DNA from: Dysidea avara
Lineage: Eukaryota; Porifera; Demospongiae; Dictyoceratida; Dysideidae
Length of the DNA stretch: 64,000 nucleotides
NCBI RefSeq assembly: GCF_963678975.1
Contig: NC_089276.1
Span: 18,667,272 to 18,731,271, forward strand
Direction of reading: 5' to 3'
The notes beneath the pieces are model-generated. The model did not search any database. It was not told the DNA's origin and saw only the letters and a program-made list of their open reading frames with translations. This document shows positions 36,491-48,805 of this stretch, in pieces; position 1 is the stretch's first letter; the number at the start of each line of letters is the position of its first letter. The position numbers and the translations under genes were made by a program.

Positions 36491-37676
36491 CTGTGAAGTT
36501 AATGACCACTGAAACTGTTGCTAAAGCAAAAATTACCTTCTGTGTTTTGATGATGGTAAATTTTCATGATTAGCTAATTTCATCTGTGTGTAGGAGTCAT
36601 GTAACATTGCATAAAAACATAAAAACATTAAAAATGTTATCCTTACAATATATACAAACCACTGAAGAGAGAATGCATTTGTACATCTTTGATAGACTAC
36701 AGTAGAACTTCACTGAGGTAAATGCCTATACTGTTATCTATGAAATACGCTGGCCATGGAATAACTATTATGTATGGTGTATATACAAAGTGACAATTAT
36801 GCATCTCACTATAATTCCTGCTTACCAAAAACAATACCAGCAGCAAAGCAATTCTTAGAAACAAATGAAGCCACATGCTAATTATCCACGAGACAAGTAG
36901 CTACAATAGTGGTACTACACAACAGAATATTGTCTGCTTGTTATGTCACATAATTCACTTGTACATGTGCCCACAATATAAGCTATACAGCCAATAATTA
37001 AGTTTGTGGTGTACATGCACAACTTGTCTTCTCCATATATGGTGAGAAGCTTTCTTATAGACTTCTGAAGAAATATCAAAGCATATATCAAAAGTGAATT
37101 AATTATGTGGTAATGATTTTACAGTTATGTGGTGAATATTAACAGAATTGTAACTACTGAGACAGCAATGTAAAACTGTTGTAGGATGCTAAATCTGGTG
37201 GATGGTTTTCATGTTAACACTGAAAATTGTATGTATAATGTTGTTCAAGTGTGAACCATTATCATGAACCATGGTAGTGGTGATAGCCTATGTTTTTGCC
37301 AAAATCCTAATAAAGCACTCACCTAAACACCACCTTAGAAAGCTCCAAGAATCTTTAGAAGTTAATATATAGGTCCACTAGTAAATATAAAGCCAAAAGG
37401 AACCTAAAAGACACTAAACTTGAAAAAACTTGAACTATGCTACTTTGTTCATCTTATTTTTCTCCACAGGCACTCTTTGGGCCGGGATGAAAATCATTAT
37501 TTTAATGTGCAGCAATGTTGTTGCGTAATTAAATACAACTGCCTACTTGACTTATTGTGATAACAGAAGTGTACACTGATGTATATACCAGAAGCCATGC
37601 ATACATGCACAAGCATGATGATAGATCAAAACATACAGTACAAAGTACACTCAACTGCTAGGAAACAATACACTGG
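36491..37676. other. Intergenic, nothing supported
   Basis: AT-rich, with no open frame or repeat that I can support. Confidence 0.35.
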
Positions 37677-38138
37677 CAATGGCGGATTCAGGATAGGGCA
37701 TTTGGGGCAAATGCTGGTCCCACCTTGTGGAGGAGCCATACTTCTGATTAAAATACTAAACTTTGTCAAGCCAAGATCAGCTTATAAATATGTACATTTT
37801 ATTACTAGCATTTATTACAAATTCACCTGAAACAAAAGTGAACCAAAGTCGAACTAACTATGAAATTTTCACCCAGCACCTTCGTGCGTACTAAACGCCT
37901 CTAAAAATAATTGTCGTGTTGCTGTTGTTTTAGACATCCAGAGCCTTTAAACAGCTTTAAGACTCCACAACCATCTGCAAAGGCCAAAATAGTAAAAATC
38001 AACAGTGAGATACTACTAAGAGGTGTATTATTTGCTGCTTCAAAAATGCCACTAACAAGAGAATCTGGGTCTCCCCAACCACCTACAACTTGGCCTGTTT
38101 GTGCCCCTCCCCCTTGCCAGGCCCTGGATCCGCCCCTG
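37677..38138. mobile_element. CAATGGCGGAT...ATCCGCCCCTG element, copy 1
   Basis: About 462 bp. The left end CAATGGCGGATTCAGG and the right end CTGGATCCGCCCCTG are inverted matches (CAGGGGCGGATCCAG). It is collinear with 41157-41616 over its length. No clear 8-bp duplication at either copy, so the class is uncertain; the ends resemble hAT-like MITEs. The open frame at 37911-38150 is not conserved in copy 2 and is not a gene. Confidence 0.65.
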
Positions 38139-38664
38139 ACTGGTATATAGTGTTAACTTTGATTTATATTATTAAATACTGTGCATGCAACTTAATGATT
38201 GGTGGCTTGCTACAGTATATGTTATGTTTATCAAGTACCATCAGCACCTTTTATTTTTAACAATGGCACAGTGTATCCATAAATGGATTTATAAAAACTA
38301 CACAAACTAGTTTTTTTTTTTAAATTAAAAATGAGAAATAAAGATCGCCGGCTGAAAAAACAAAGTAAACAGGAGACAAACAAGCTAGTCAGCATGTTAA
38401 ACTGCTCTAATGTTGAATGTTTTAAGACCTAACACTTGAAATTGATCTCTATTCAGACTCTGTAGAGACTAAAGGGAAAACATAGCTCAGTTTGGTTTGA
38501 AGGGACTCTCAGTTTGGCTGATTGAAGATCACATGTATTTATTTATAGGTTGGAGTGACTGGAACCACTACCCCCACCCCACATAGCAACATGCATGCCA
38601 TAGTTTAACACTGCTATTTAAACGGTATTAATCTGTAGATATGAATTTTGGATATGCTTTGATT
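38139..38664. other. Intergenic, nothing supported
   Basis: AT-rich sequence between two MITEs, with no supported feature. Confidence 0.35.
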
Positions 38665-38672
38665 TGCTGGAT

Positions 38673-38978
38673 CAGGGGCGTTGGAGTAGGCCAAAGAGTG
38701 ACGGGGCCAGGCCAGCTATAAGTTGAAGACCAAAAAAAAAAAAAGGTCACAGCCTGCTGACAGTAGCTGCTCTCCACAAATTATATGTCCTTATTTATAA
38801 TTACACATACGTAGCTAAGTAATTTGCTACACTACTTCTTTGAATACTGTGACTGCTCTATTAGAGTATCCAGATCCTGACTGTTCTATTAGAGTATCTC
38901 GATCTTTTCTTGCAAACAGTGTCCCAAAAAAGTGGGGGGGCTATGGCCCCCCCGCTCCCCCCGTCTCCACCGCCCATG
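38673..38978. mobile_element. hAT-type MITE, copy 2, perfect 8-bp target duplication
   Basis: Homologous end to end with 24816-25127. Ends CAGGGGCGTTGGAGTAGGCC and CCACCGCCCATG. The perfect flanking 8-mer TGCTGGAT lies at 38665-38672 and 38979-38986. The G run is much shorter than in copy 1. Both copies carry a CTATTAGAGTATCTCGATCT motif that also occurs near 55240. Confidence 0.92.
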
Positions 38979-38986
38979 TGCTGGAT

Positions 38987-40214
38987 GGATAGCGTGGTAC
39001 CGCCACCACAGCAATTAGTAAAAACTAGCAGAAGGAAATAGAAAATGAAAGAGAGTATAGTGAAAACATACTGCTGCGACAAAGTGTTTCTGAGAATCTT
39101 TCCCTTCTAAGAATTAACAAATCTTTTTTTATTATAGTCACTACATCCTGTTGAGGTCATTAACTGTCACTTCAGGCATGGCTGCATGTCACCAGATGAT
39201 TGACTCCACAGCTGTGATGTGGGATTTTTTTTCAATGTGGTACACTGGACTACAGCATTGATTGCTCATGTATGTAACATGTTGTTGCATACATTTTCAG
39301 TTTAAGAATCATTTAGTATAATTTAACCGTAATGCAGTCATGTGCTACACTGTATGATGTCAAGCCTTCTGATTCCCATGCAAGCTTTAGTGTTTTTAAG
39401 TGGAATAATAGAACCATTATATTGATCTAGATCCAAAATGTATTTGACAATATTAATTTGTGAACATACGTATGTATTCCTTATAGTCCATGACCACATT
39501 ATCACTAAATAATACATTGCTGCCGTTAGTCCTTTTGTATGCATACAGTAAAACAATATACAAAAATTATTACATGTAATTATAGTTCAGTTTTGATACC
39601 ACTACATTCTTGATACTGCACACTTGATTAGTGGTATACAAATTATGTGGGCACATATTATACAGTCATGTACATGTATATAAATTGTGTAAGTAGATAG
39701 TTAGTGTATAACCAGACAAACATCTGTTGTGTATGGTTCAACAGATGTACTTGTTTAATTACTGTATGGCTTCATTTATTTCTAAGAAGTTTTTTGCTGT
39801 CTTGTATGTGTAAATAGCCAGGTGGTAAGTACCTGTTATGTTGTAAAATGTAATAAGGTAGTTATTTATGTGGCTTCAGAACTGGATCTCAGTCAATAAA
39901 TCACCGACTCAACTCCCACTGATGACAGCACACAACATGCTTTTATTAGCTATATAAAAGGCCACTTAGTGTTGTCAGATCAGTAAGTTAGCCTAAACCA
40001 ATTCATGTGGTTACAATCTTACATGCACCTGACTGCTTTATTAGAGTTAGCTGAATGCTCTATTAGAGTATTTTTGATCTTTATGTCTGCTGATTTTAGA
40101 TTTAAACCTCCTCCTGGGTCTCCCATAACATTGGGGTTAGTCTTCAGACCATCTAGTCTCCCTTCCTCTATGCCTAGTGGTGTAAGCAAGTTAGTTTACA
40201 ACTTCTTATAATCA
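38987..40214. other. Intergenic with one isolated CTATTAGAGTAT motif
   Basis: CTATTAGAGTATTTTTGATC at about 40060 is a fragment of the word seen in the hAT-type MITEs and near 55240. No gene is supported. Confidence 0.35.
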
Positions 40215-40520
40215 CTATACATTGAGATGATGGAACATGGCAATGATGAAAACTTGTATGATGTCATAATGATGACCAAATTTTGGCAGTGAGACATAGG
40301 AATGTGGGTGGAGGATTTGAAATATAAAATCAACAATAAGTGGCCTAATTTCTTTCAATGCTGGTAAAACATGAGTAGTCACTGTAATTGCCACGGTAAA
40401 GCTAAGAATAAAGAAAGCAGTTGGCAAGATATTGGGAATGAAGTATCTTACAACTTTTGGACTGACCATCTTCATACTTGGTTTTTCCTCCTGCATACTG
40501 CCATCACTGATGTGCATCAA
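40215..40520 (-). CDS. Candidate first exon of a DRAM/Frag1-like membrane protein
   Basis: A 101-codon frame starts at ATG 40520. After a polar N-terminus comes YFIPNILPTAFFILSFTVAI, then TVTTHVLPALKEIRPLI. The pattern (F-x-P, AFxxSF, A-x(4)-HV-x-P) resembles the N-terminal first helix of DRAM/Frag1 family proteins, where an SDTG motif would come next. ATT|GTTGAT after RPLI (about 40333) could be the donor, making the remaining 39 codons read-through. I could not find the next exon on the minus strand, so this may be an orphan fragment. The family match is from memory of the motif. Confidence 0.3.
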   Translation of the reverse strand: MMHISDGSMQEEKPSMKMVSPKVVRYFIPNILPTAFFILSFTVAITVTTHVLPALKEIRPLIVDFIFQILHPHSYVSLPKFGHHYDIIQVFIIAMFHHLNV

Positions 40521-40560
40521 GATAAGGCCTCGTTCCTAGTCATTTCCAGGTGCAGTTGAC

Positions 40561-41156
40561 ATATCACTCATGAGGGACACCTTGGGACTGTCTATTTTTT
40601 GCTTACATATCTATTATTTATTAAAGATCCTGTATTGTATAAACTTGAGACATACACACTGCTTATAAGCACTTTTTTCCCCCACTGTGAGCTGCCAAGC
40701 TAACTTGCTTATTTACTGTAACATGTGTATAACGAACTGACAAAAAAGTTATTTAATTGTGCATTGTGGAACACAATTACCAAGTAAGTGGCCAATAGCC
40801 AAAATGACGGCATTTCACTCACCACCACTGTGTAACCCAGCAACTGTATGCTTATTAAATCAAGAAATTATTGTTTATTTAAACTAATGACTACAAATTA
40901 AACTGGACAGGATGTGCATGTAGAGCAATGATTTAACAATTTTAGTTCCATGAAGAGCTATGTATCTAGCTGATAGCCATACAAGTCTTCGTTTTACATT
41001 TGATAGAGTTCTGGTCATGCTGTCTTGTCTTGTAGTAATTAATGCTTGCATAAACCGAAAGTAAATCCGCTAGTTTTAATGAAGTTATTAAACTACCTGG
41101 ATACCATGGCTATCATACCAGATATTTGATAAAAAGGGTTTAATCTACAACATATT
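40561..41156. other. Intergenic, nothing supported
   Basis: AT-rich sequence, with no open frame or repeat that I can support. Confidence 0.35.
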
Positions 41157-41616
41157 CAATGGCGGATCCAGTATGGGGCAATGGGGCAAATTCCCCCCCC
41201 ACCTTGTCGAGGAGCAGATAGCTACTTCTGATTAAAATACTAAACTTTATGCCAGGCCAAGATCAACTTATGAAACTCACAAAATATGCACATTTTATTA
41301 GCATTTATTACGAATTCACCTGAAACTAAAATAAACCAGAGTCTAACTAACTATGAAATTGTCACCCTGCACCTTCGTGTGTACTAAGTGCCTCTAAAAG
41401 TAATTATCGTGTTGCTGTTGTTTAAGACATTCAGATCCTTTTAAACAGCTTTAAAGACTTCACAGCCATCTGCAAGCCAAAATGGTAAAAATCAAGTGAG
41501 ATACTATTAAGAGGTGTATTATTTGCTGCTCCAAAAATGCAGCAATCAACAAGAGGATCTGGTTCTAAACTACCTACAACTTGCCTGTTTGTGCCCCAGG
41601 TCCTGGATCCGCCCTT
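41157..41616. mobile_element. CAATGGCGGATCCAG element, copy 2
   Basis: 460 bp, collinear with 37677-38138. Ends CAATGGCGGATCCAGT and CCTGGATCCGCCCTT. Frames seen in copy 1 are broken here, consistent with a non-coding element. No target duplication recognised. Confidence 0.65.
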
Positions 41617-41764
41617 ACCAAAACAATAATATAGGCTAACAGAGTTGTTTTATTCTTAGCATTTAGGCAGGTTATGTAGAACCAGTACCAGTTGCACTGT
41701 CTTGCCGGCTATAGTTGCCAGCAGTGGAGGCTACTGAGAATGTTATGTGCATTTTAAAAACTTG

Positions 41765-41885
41765 GACAAAAAGCCTAAGAAAGCGAAAAAAAGTTGTCTC
41801 AGCTGGAGCTCAAACCCGAGCATCCATACTGATGATCCATACTCGTAACTACTGTACCACTGGTGCTGGAGCTACTCACCTACCT
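41765..41885 (-). repeat. tRNA-like SINE head
   Basis: Minus strand AGTGGTACAGTAGTTACGAG (A-box-like, about 41841-41862) and CTCGGGTTTGAGCTCC (B-box-like, about 41805-41820) are spaced more widely than in tRNA. A T-rich segment follows. No full cloverleaf could be drawn, so a tRNA gene is not called. Confidence 0.45.
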
Positions 41886-42148
41886 AGTTTCTACCTTTAA
41901 CGTCCAACAAAAGTAAAGAAACCAAAGTTGAACTCTAACACTAATAACTACTTGTCGCATGCCCTAAAGTACAAGACTCAAGGCAAACTACTGGTCGCGT
42001 GCCCTATAAAGTCGAATACTCGGATCATACTACTATGCTGACACAATAGTCATTCATTATTGTTTTAACCGGTAGCAGCACAATATCCACTATGTAGCAA
42101 TGATATGGTACAGAGGAATGGTGCTATGATAAGAGTGTAAGGTGACCA

Positions 42149-42246
42149 ATTACAGGCTGGTACTATACACACAAGTCAAGTTATGGATTGCCAAGTACGT
42201 GCAATTGGAAAGGCTATAAGACCCCTTTTTGCAGATCAGGTCACAT
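42149..42246 (+). mobile_element. Right-hand fragment of the 24121 MITE family
   Basis: Collinear with 24211-24311, sharing CAAGTCAAGTTATG and AATTGGAAAGGCTATAAGAC. It ends GCAGATCAGGTCACA. The left half is missing. It lies about 110 bp upstream of the TATA box of receptor copy 2. Confidence 0.7.
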
Positions 42247-42358
42247 TTATATTGTACAGAGACATGGTGGCTATAAGCATAATGATATCAGTGACCATAA
42301 TGATGTCATGATGTAATTTGTGGTTAAATTATGGTCTATGATTCTATAGCTACTTACC

Positions 42359-42367
42359 ATATAAATA
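42359..42367 (+). promoter_or_regulatory. TATA box ATATAAATA, receptor copy 2
   Basis: ATATAAATA ends 51 bp before ATG 42418, the same spacing as copy 1. It therefore rules against the longer in-frame start at 42331, which lies upstream of the box. Confidence 0.75.
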
Positions 42368-42417
42368 GCTCCTTGCTGTTGAGTGTTGCCATATATTCAG
42401 TTGCAGTTGTCTCAGCA

Positions 42418-45400
42418 ATGACTGCTACTGTAGCAATGTTGCTAACAAGAATAATGTTAATCATTTTGTCGATCTTGTTCATTCAACATGTTGAAGCGGG
42501 AAGCAAAGGAGCTGTAGTAATCACTGTTAGTGAGGAGGATAAGTACATCAAACTCTCTGGCTCTGGTGATTTGAGTGATGGATCTGGAATTAGTCAAGAT
42601 GTGATATCTCCCTGTTGTACAGCTGGAAACTGTACTTGCGATTCCTTCTTACATGCTCTGGTCAGTCTCACTGATAATGTTATGGTATATATAACAACTG
42701 ATGTGGTGTTGTCTTCAATTGTACCAATAGTAGGTGTTGAGAACATCACAATACTAGGATATAACAATCCCACTGTGTATTGTAATAATAATGGAGGGGT
42801 AAAGGTTTCATCTTGCAATAATATAATTGTTGAAGGCATTGCATGGAAAAACTGTGGCTCCAAAAATAATCCTGTTCTGGCTATGCGCAATTCATCCAAT
42901 ATAACAACGGAGAACTGCACCTTTCAAAAATCACGAGGGCAAGCAATTTCTCTGGTGAATGTCAAGGAAGATGCACACATTAACAGATGTGTGTTCACAT
43001 ATAACAACCACCACAGAAACCATGGAGCTGCAATATTCTTCTCATCACAAAACAATCAAACACACTTAAAACTTCACAACTGCAACTTCACTGATAATGG
43101 AAATGCCGCGAGTATTATTTATATCAACGGGCATGACAAAATTCGTACACCTCTTTCTTTATTGAACTCTGAGTTTCATAATAACCTTGGAGTGCCCATT
43201 TATATTTCACATCATGAAAATGTTCATATTCGTGGTAAGGCATTGTTTAAAGATAATTTAGCAACACGTGGTGGTGGTATTATCAGCATTCGTTCTAGTG
43301 TTGTATTTGATGAGAACTCTGATGTAATGTTTAAACATAACAGTGCTACCTATGGTGGAGCCATATATTCGATTCAATCTGTTATCTCATTTGATCGTCA
43401 CTCAAAGGGAACTTTTACCAACAACAGTGCCTATGTTGGGGGTGCTATATACTCTGATTACTTCTCAAATATTTTACTGGGACACTACTCTGTAGTGAAG
43501 TTTACTGGCAACAATGCAACAGTGAAGGGAGGAGCTATTAATTGTGGTACAGCATCTGCAGTCCACGTGACAAATTCTACAGTAAGCTTTACTGAAAACA
43601 TTGCATCTGGTGGTGGTGGTGGTGGTGGGGCTATCCATTGCCATTCACATTCTGGAGTTGTATTTGATGGTAATTCAACAGTCTTGTTCACTGCCAACAA
43701 TGCTACACAACATGGTGGTGCTATATGGGCTCAATATCATTCTTTTGTCTCGTTTAAAGGAAGCTCTATGGTAATGTTTTCTTATAATAATGCCACAGAG
43801 TATGGTGGAGCGATACACAATAAATATTATGGTGAAACCTTATTTGAAGAAAGCACAACAGTAACATTTATCAACAACACCGCATATAAACACGGTGGAG
43901 CTATAAAGACTCTTCGTGACTCTACTGTCTTGTTTCAAGGTAGCTCTACAGTGAGGTTTATCGGTAATAATGCTGTGTTGTACCATGGTGGGGCTGTCTA
44001 TTCTGCTGAAAGGTCTGATATGCATTTTAAAGAAAATTGCAAAGTAGAATTTGCTGAAAATAAGGCTGGATGGGTTGGTGGAGCAATATTCTTTTACAAC
44101 TATAATGCACTTCCTAGAGTAACTGTTTCATTTGAAGGGAAGTCAGCAGTAATGTTTACTAATAATATTGCCAAAAGGGCTGGTGCTATGTACGGAAGAA
44201 AATGTGATATCTTAGTTACAGAGCACTCCACACTAACATTTACTGAAAATAATGCTACACAAAGAGGTGGAGCTATATGTACTGAAGATGACTCTACTGC
44301 TGTATTTAATGGGACATCTATGATGACATTTACTTCTAACAGAGCCACAATGTCCGGTGGAGCCATATATGCTGCGAAAAACTTGAAAATTGTAGTCAAA
44401 GGGAATACACATCTCAATTTTAATAACAACGAAGCTGGAGAAAATGGTGGGGCTATTTACTCTGCTACAAACTCTCATATTGTGTGTAAAGACAACTCCA
44501 CAGTGCAGTTTACTAATAATACTGCCTTATTTGGTGGAGCTGTACATTCTGCAAGTGACTCAAAAGTTTTATTCAAAGGAAAGTCCCACCTCACTTTTAA
44601 AAACAATGAAGCTAGTGAAAATGGTGGAGCTGCTTATGCTGCTCGCAATTCTCATATTGTATGTGAGGAGAGTTCATTATTGCAGTTTATAGAAAATGCT
44701 GCTCCTTTTGGTGGTGCTATACATTCTGTAAGTGACTCAAGTATAGTATTCACTGGGAACACATGGCTTACGTTTGATAAAAATACTGCTGAGATTGGTG
44801 GAGCTGTATTTTCCAATGACAAGTGCAATATGACTGTTGGCAGGAGCTCAGAAGTAACTTTTATCAACAACAGCGCTATATCAAGTGGAGCAATGTACTT
44901 CCATAATTCTGATATTTCATTTGTAGGTAATTCATCTACTATGCTCATTGGAAATACAGCTACACAAAGTGGTGGAGCAGTACATGGTGTAAATTCTGAT
45001 CTCCTGTTAAATGAAGCTGCCACTCTTACATTTATAAGCAATGAAGCAGTAGATAAAGGGGGAGCTATATATTTCACAAGTGGCTCGGAAATTTCTTTTG
45101 AAGGACACAACCTTTCATTGTCACCATCATATTTTATTAATAACACTGCTGCAAATGGTGGAGCTGTTTTTATATCAGGTACCAATATGAAATTTGGACA
45201 CTATTCCACTGCAATCTTTGATGGTAATGCTGCTCTACAAAATGGTGGTGCAGTCTACTTTAGTGATCAGTGTAGCGCTACATTTAACAATTATTCCAAC
45301 ATCACATTCTCAAATAATCTAGCAAAAAGATATGGTGGAGCATTGTATTTAAAACTTGCTCAAAAGACAGTAAAATATAGTTTAAAGGCTAGTACTAAGT

Positions 45401-47991
45401 TTCATAATAACTATGCTAGAATTGCAGGTTATTCACTGTACGTCTCTGTGACAAAATCATGTAATATCAACTGTCTAAATGATAGCATCAGTGGTATAAG
45501 TACAGAACTGCGTCAAAGCAGTCAGATGGCTGCTACTCCCAATAAACTTTTGTTTTACGGCATATTATGCATTGATGTTTATAATGCTCGTAACTATGAT
45601 GTTTATAATGCTCGTAACTGTGAAATATATTATACCAGCAATATAATGCTAGGTGAAGAAATTACTCTTGATGCTTGTGTATTAGATTATTACAATCAAC
45701 CTTCTAATGCAGCACGGTTTACAGTTACTGGCGAGGATAATCCCAACTACCAGGTTGATGGTGTACGTGACATTTTAGTATCATGCGATGCATTTCGAGG
45801 TATTAGCATTATTGGAAACAAATTTTCATCTGTTACATCTTATAATTATACACTGACCATTACATATTTTACTTCTGAAGAACAAAGCTTCTCCATCAAG
45901 TTAATAGTTGAATTATCACCATGTCACCTTGGATTTTGGTATGATAGAAAATTGCTGAGATGTACATGTTACAGTGGTGATGATGTTGTGCTATGTTCTG
46001 GCACTACTTCGACTATCAAGAGAGGTTACTGGTTTGGCAGTGTGAATGGACAACCAACAGCAGCAGTTTGTCCTGTTAACTATTGTGACTTTAGCTGCTG
46101 TGAGACCACCAATGGGTTCTATCATCTTTCACCATTAAGAGCAAATCAGTGTAGATCACACAGATCTGGCCCTGCTTGTGGTAACTGTGAGGAAGGGTGG
46201 ACTCTATCATTTGATTCTGCTGAATGTGTAAAAACTGAGAAGTGTACAGCAGGACAGACAACGCTGGTAGTGATATTAACAGTCTTATACTGGATAGCTG
46301 TAGTTGTAGCAGTGTTTGTTATGATGTACTTCAATGTTCCAATTGGATACTTGTATGTCATTACATACTACTATGGCATGTTGGATATACTGTTAAACCA
46401 TACCTTGTACCTTTCACAAAGTTTGCTTACTACTCATAACACTATTGCCAGCATATTCAAAATAACTCCACAGTTTCTTGGACAACTTTGTTTGGTGAAA
46501 GGAATGAGTGGAATTGATCAACAGTTTATTCATTATGTGCACCCACTTGCTGTCACTTTGGTGTTGATAGCAATAAGCCTACTAGCAAGGTTATCCTACA
46601 AATTCTCACCATTTATCAGTAGGGGATTTATCCATGTCATTTGCCTTCTGTTGATATTGTCATACAGTTCAGTGGCGACTACTTCACTACTGCTAATAAG
46701 ATCACTGACATTCTTAGATGTGGATAAGATTTACTCTTACCTATCTCCTGATATTGAGTATTTTCATGGTCGTCACTTACCATATGCTATTGTAGCAGTG
46801 TTATGTACAATAGTGATTGTGATTGGTCTACCACTTCTACTCCTACTTGAACCATTCTTAAAAAGGAAATTAAATTTTACCAGGATTAAACCACTACTAG
46901 ACCAATTTCAAGAATGCTACAAAGACAGGTATCGTTATTTTGCAGCTTATTACATGATTTGTCGGCTTCTCATACTAATCCTCATCATCACTACTCCACC
47001 CAATGACTTGACAGTTCAGTATATATTGATCAGCATATGTGTAGCCATGGCTACAGTACATCTAATCGTAAAACCATACCACTACAAAGTGCTTAATGTA
47101 TTTGATGGGTTGATATTACTCCTGGTGATTCCTGTTTCAGCTTTACCAGTTTTCAACAACTCTAACCCAGATTCGATCATAGGGATAGCTTTTGTCTTAG
47201 CACTTACACCATTGATGATTTTTCTAGCAATGGTACTCCTGAGCTGTAAAGAAAAAATCAAGAGGTTTATTGCTTATTACATTCCTAACAATACTGAGAC
47301 GGAGGATACAAGTAGTAATACTGAGATACCTATGACTGATGTTGGGGTCATCGTGAATGAAAACATCAACAGCAATGTGTGAGTACATGTTCGTACATGC
47401 AGTTGTGTGAATTTATTATTGTAAGCACAATGAACTTTCATTAACTGGACCCTTAAATTTTCTCAATAACAATAATAACAGGGACAGTATGGGATAATAA
47501 TAGAGCACCTTTTACTACTAACTGATAAACATGAACACATTAGGCTAGCGAATGGTCTAAGATATTAAACAATTTGTTAAGTATGTAGGTCTCCAGTAAC
47601 TACATACGTAATATGCATATATGATGTGGATCTTAGCTACACCTGTTTAGTAGATTTAACAATTCAAATGCTACAATTACGTAATATGGCACAGAGGATC
47701 AACATTATATGTAAACCGAAATGCAAAGTTCAGAGGGCAAACACAAGAGGGGGCTAGTCTAGGATATTAACTACACAGGTTTCCAGTAACTACATACATA
47801 TATGATGTGGGTCTTACACCTGTTTAGATGATTTAAATGCTAGACTAAAGTCAAAAGTTAACTATACAATTTTGCATGTTATATTGACACATTTTACATG
47901 CAATTTGTTTACATACAGTTCTGATGATAAAAATAAACTCGTACAATTTCAAGAACCCTCCATGGAGGCAGTGGACAAAATAGAAGACTAA
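42418..47991 (+). CDS. Subfamily B receptor, copy 2 (exons 42418-47378 and 47919-47991), 1677 aa
   Basis: Same architecture as copy 1, with a longer beta-helix (about residues 284-976, roughly two dozen GGA[IVA]/FxxN repeats). The start at 42418 (MTATVAMLLTRIM) matches the copy 1 and 3 N-termini and lies after the TATA box; the frame is open back to 42331. The signal peptide ends near HVEA. The stem has PCHLGFW (about 1167) and SGPACGNCEEG (about 1254); helices start near 1279. A GTGAGT donor at 47379 and acceptor TACATACAG ending at 47918 join in phase to exon 2: SDDKNKLVQFQEPSMEAVDK then IED and a stop. This aligns with the copy 1 tail (QxREP...DEIKD). There is a (GGT)n run at 43610-43629 giving a Gly tract, and a 24-bp tandem duplication at 45577-45624 (DVYNARNY, DVYNARNC). 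Confidence 0.92.
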
Positions 47992-48797
47992 ACAAGCGTA
48001 ACCGGTGATTCCACACATTTGCACATTCACATAATCATTTAGATGTACTATTCTTATGTGTAGTTGGTTCATGCTATATATTAGGTATTAGGTATGCATA
48101 ATATTTCAGATGTTTGATTTTTGATAATAGAACAGTTGTGATAAGATAATAATACACATACAATACTTTTATTTGTATGCTTTATCACATATGAGGTTCA
48201 TACACTGTACATACAATATTCTTAAGCATGAGATACATAGAATTTTTAAGGATTATAAACCAATCGCAAACTTACTACAGATTGGTAAAGGTTTTCTTTT
48301 GGATAAAGATGTGTACAATTGAGTGAACATGCATATATACAGTCTTAGGCTATTAAAACCCTTTCTTGTTTACCATCCTCACACCACACAAACACCCCGT
48401 ACAGCTACCATGGACATTTTCCCATTAAAATTTAGACTTCAATTATTATACTGTTGCTTACAAAAGATCAAGATACTTTAATAAAGCAGTCAACCACAAT
48501 ATAAAAGCAGTATACATGCCTATTGCCTTAATATGTCCATGGTCACTAAGGTTACTATTTTCACTGTGTCAATTAAGTAGCTATTACAGTTTGGATGGAT
48601 GTGATAATTAAATTATATTATTGTATGCACATCCTTTAATGTAAGGGTTCTGTGTAATTTCATTGTTAGGTTTTCTTTCCCTTTCAGTATCCTGGTAAGG
48701 TATTTATAAAACACTACTTTTTATGAATGGTATGCTTTATTTGTGTGTTTTGGTGTGGTTAGTTGTAAGTTAGTCTATTATAAAACTATAGTGCAAA
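47992..48797. other. 3' flank of receptor copy 2, nothing else supported
   Basis: No canonical AATAAA close to the stop was recognised. Within the preceding intron, a segment at about 47590-47660 is repeated at about 47772-47835 (CCAGTAACTACATAC and ATATGATGTGG). Confidence 0.4.
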
Positions 48798-48805
48798 GTC
48801 ATCAC

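Noticed and set aside
41800-41870. A tRNA gene
   Set aside because: The A and B boxes are too far apart and no cloverleaf or anticodon stem could be formed; a SINE head is more likely.
42331-42417. Longer N-terminus of receptor copy 2 from ATG 42331
   Set aside because: It starts upstream of the TATA box, and the extra 29 residues have no counterpart in copies 1 and 3.
44652-45185. 177-codon frame antisense to receptor copy 2, and similar antisense frames at 60219-60641, 59424-59840 and 29763-30029
   Set aside because: The repeated GGA/FxxN codons leave the opposite strand open. All lie within the beta-helix regions and mirror them.
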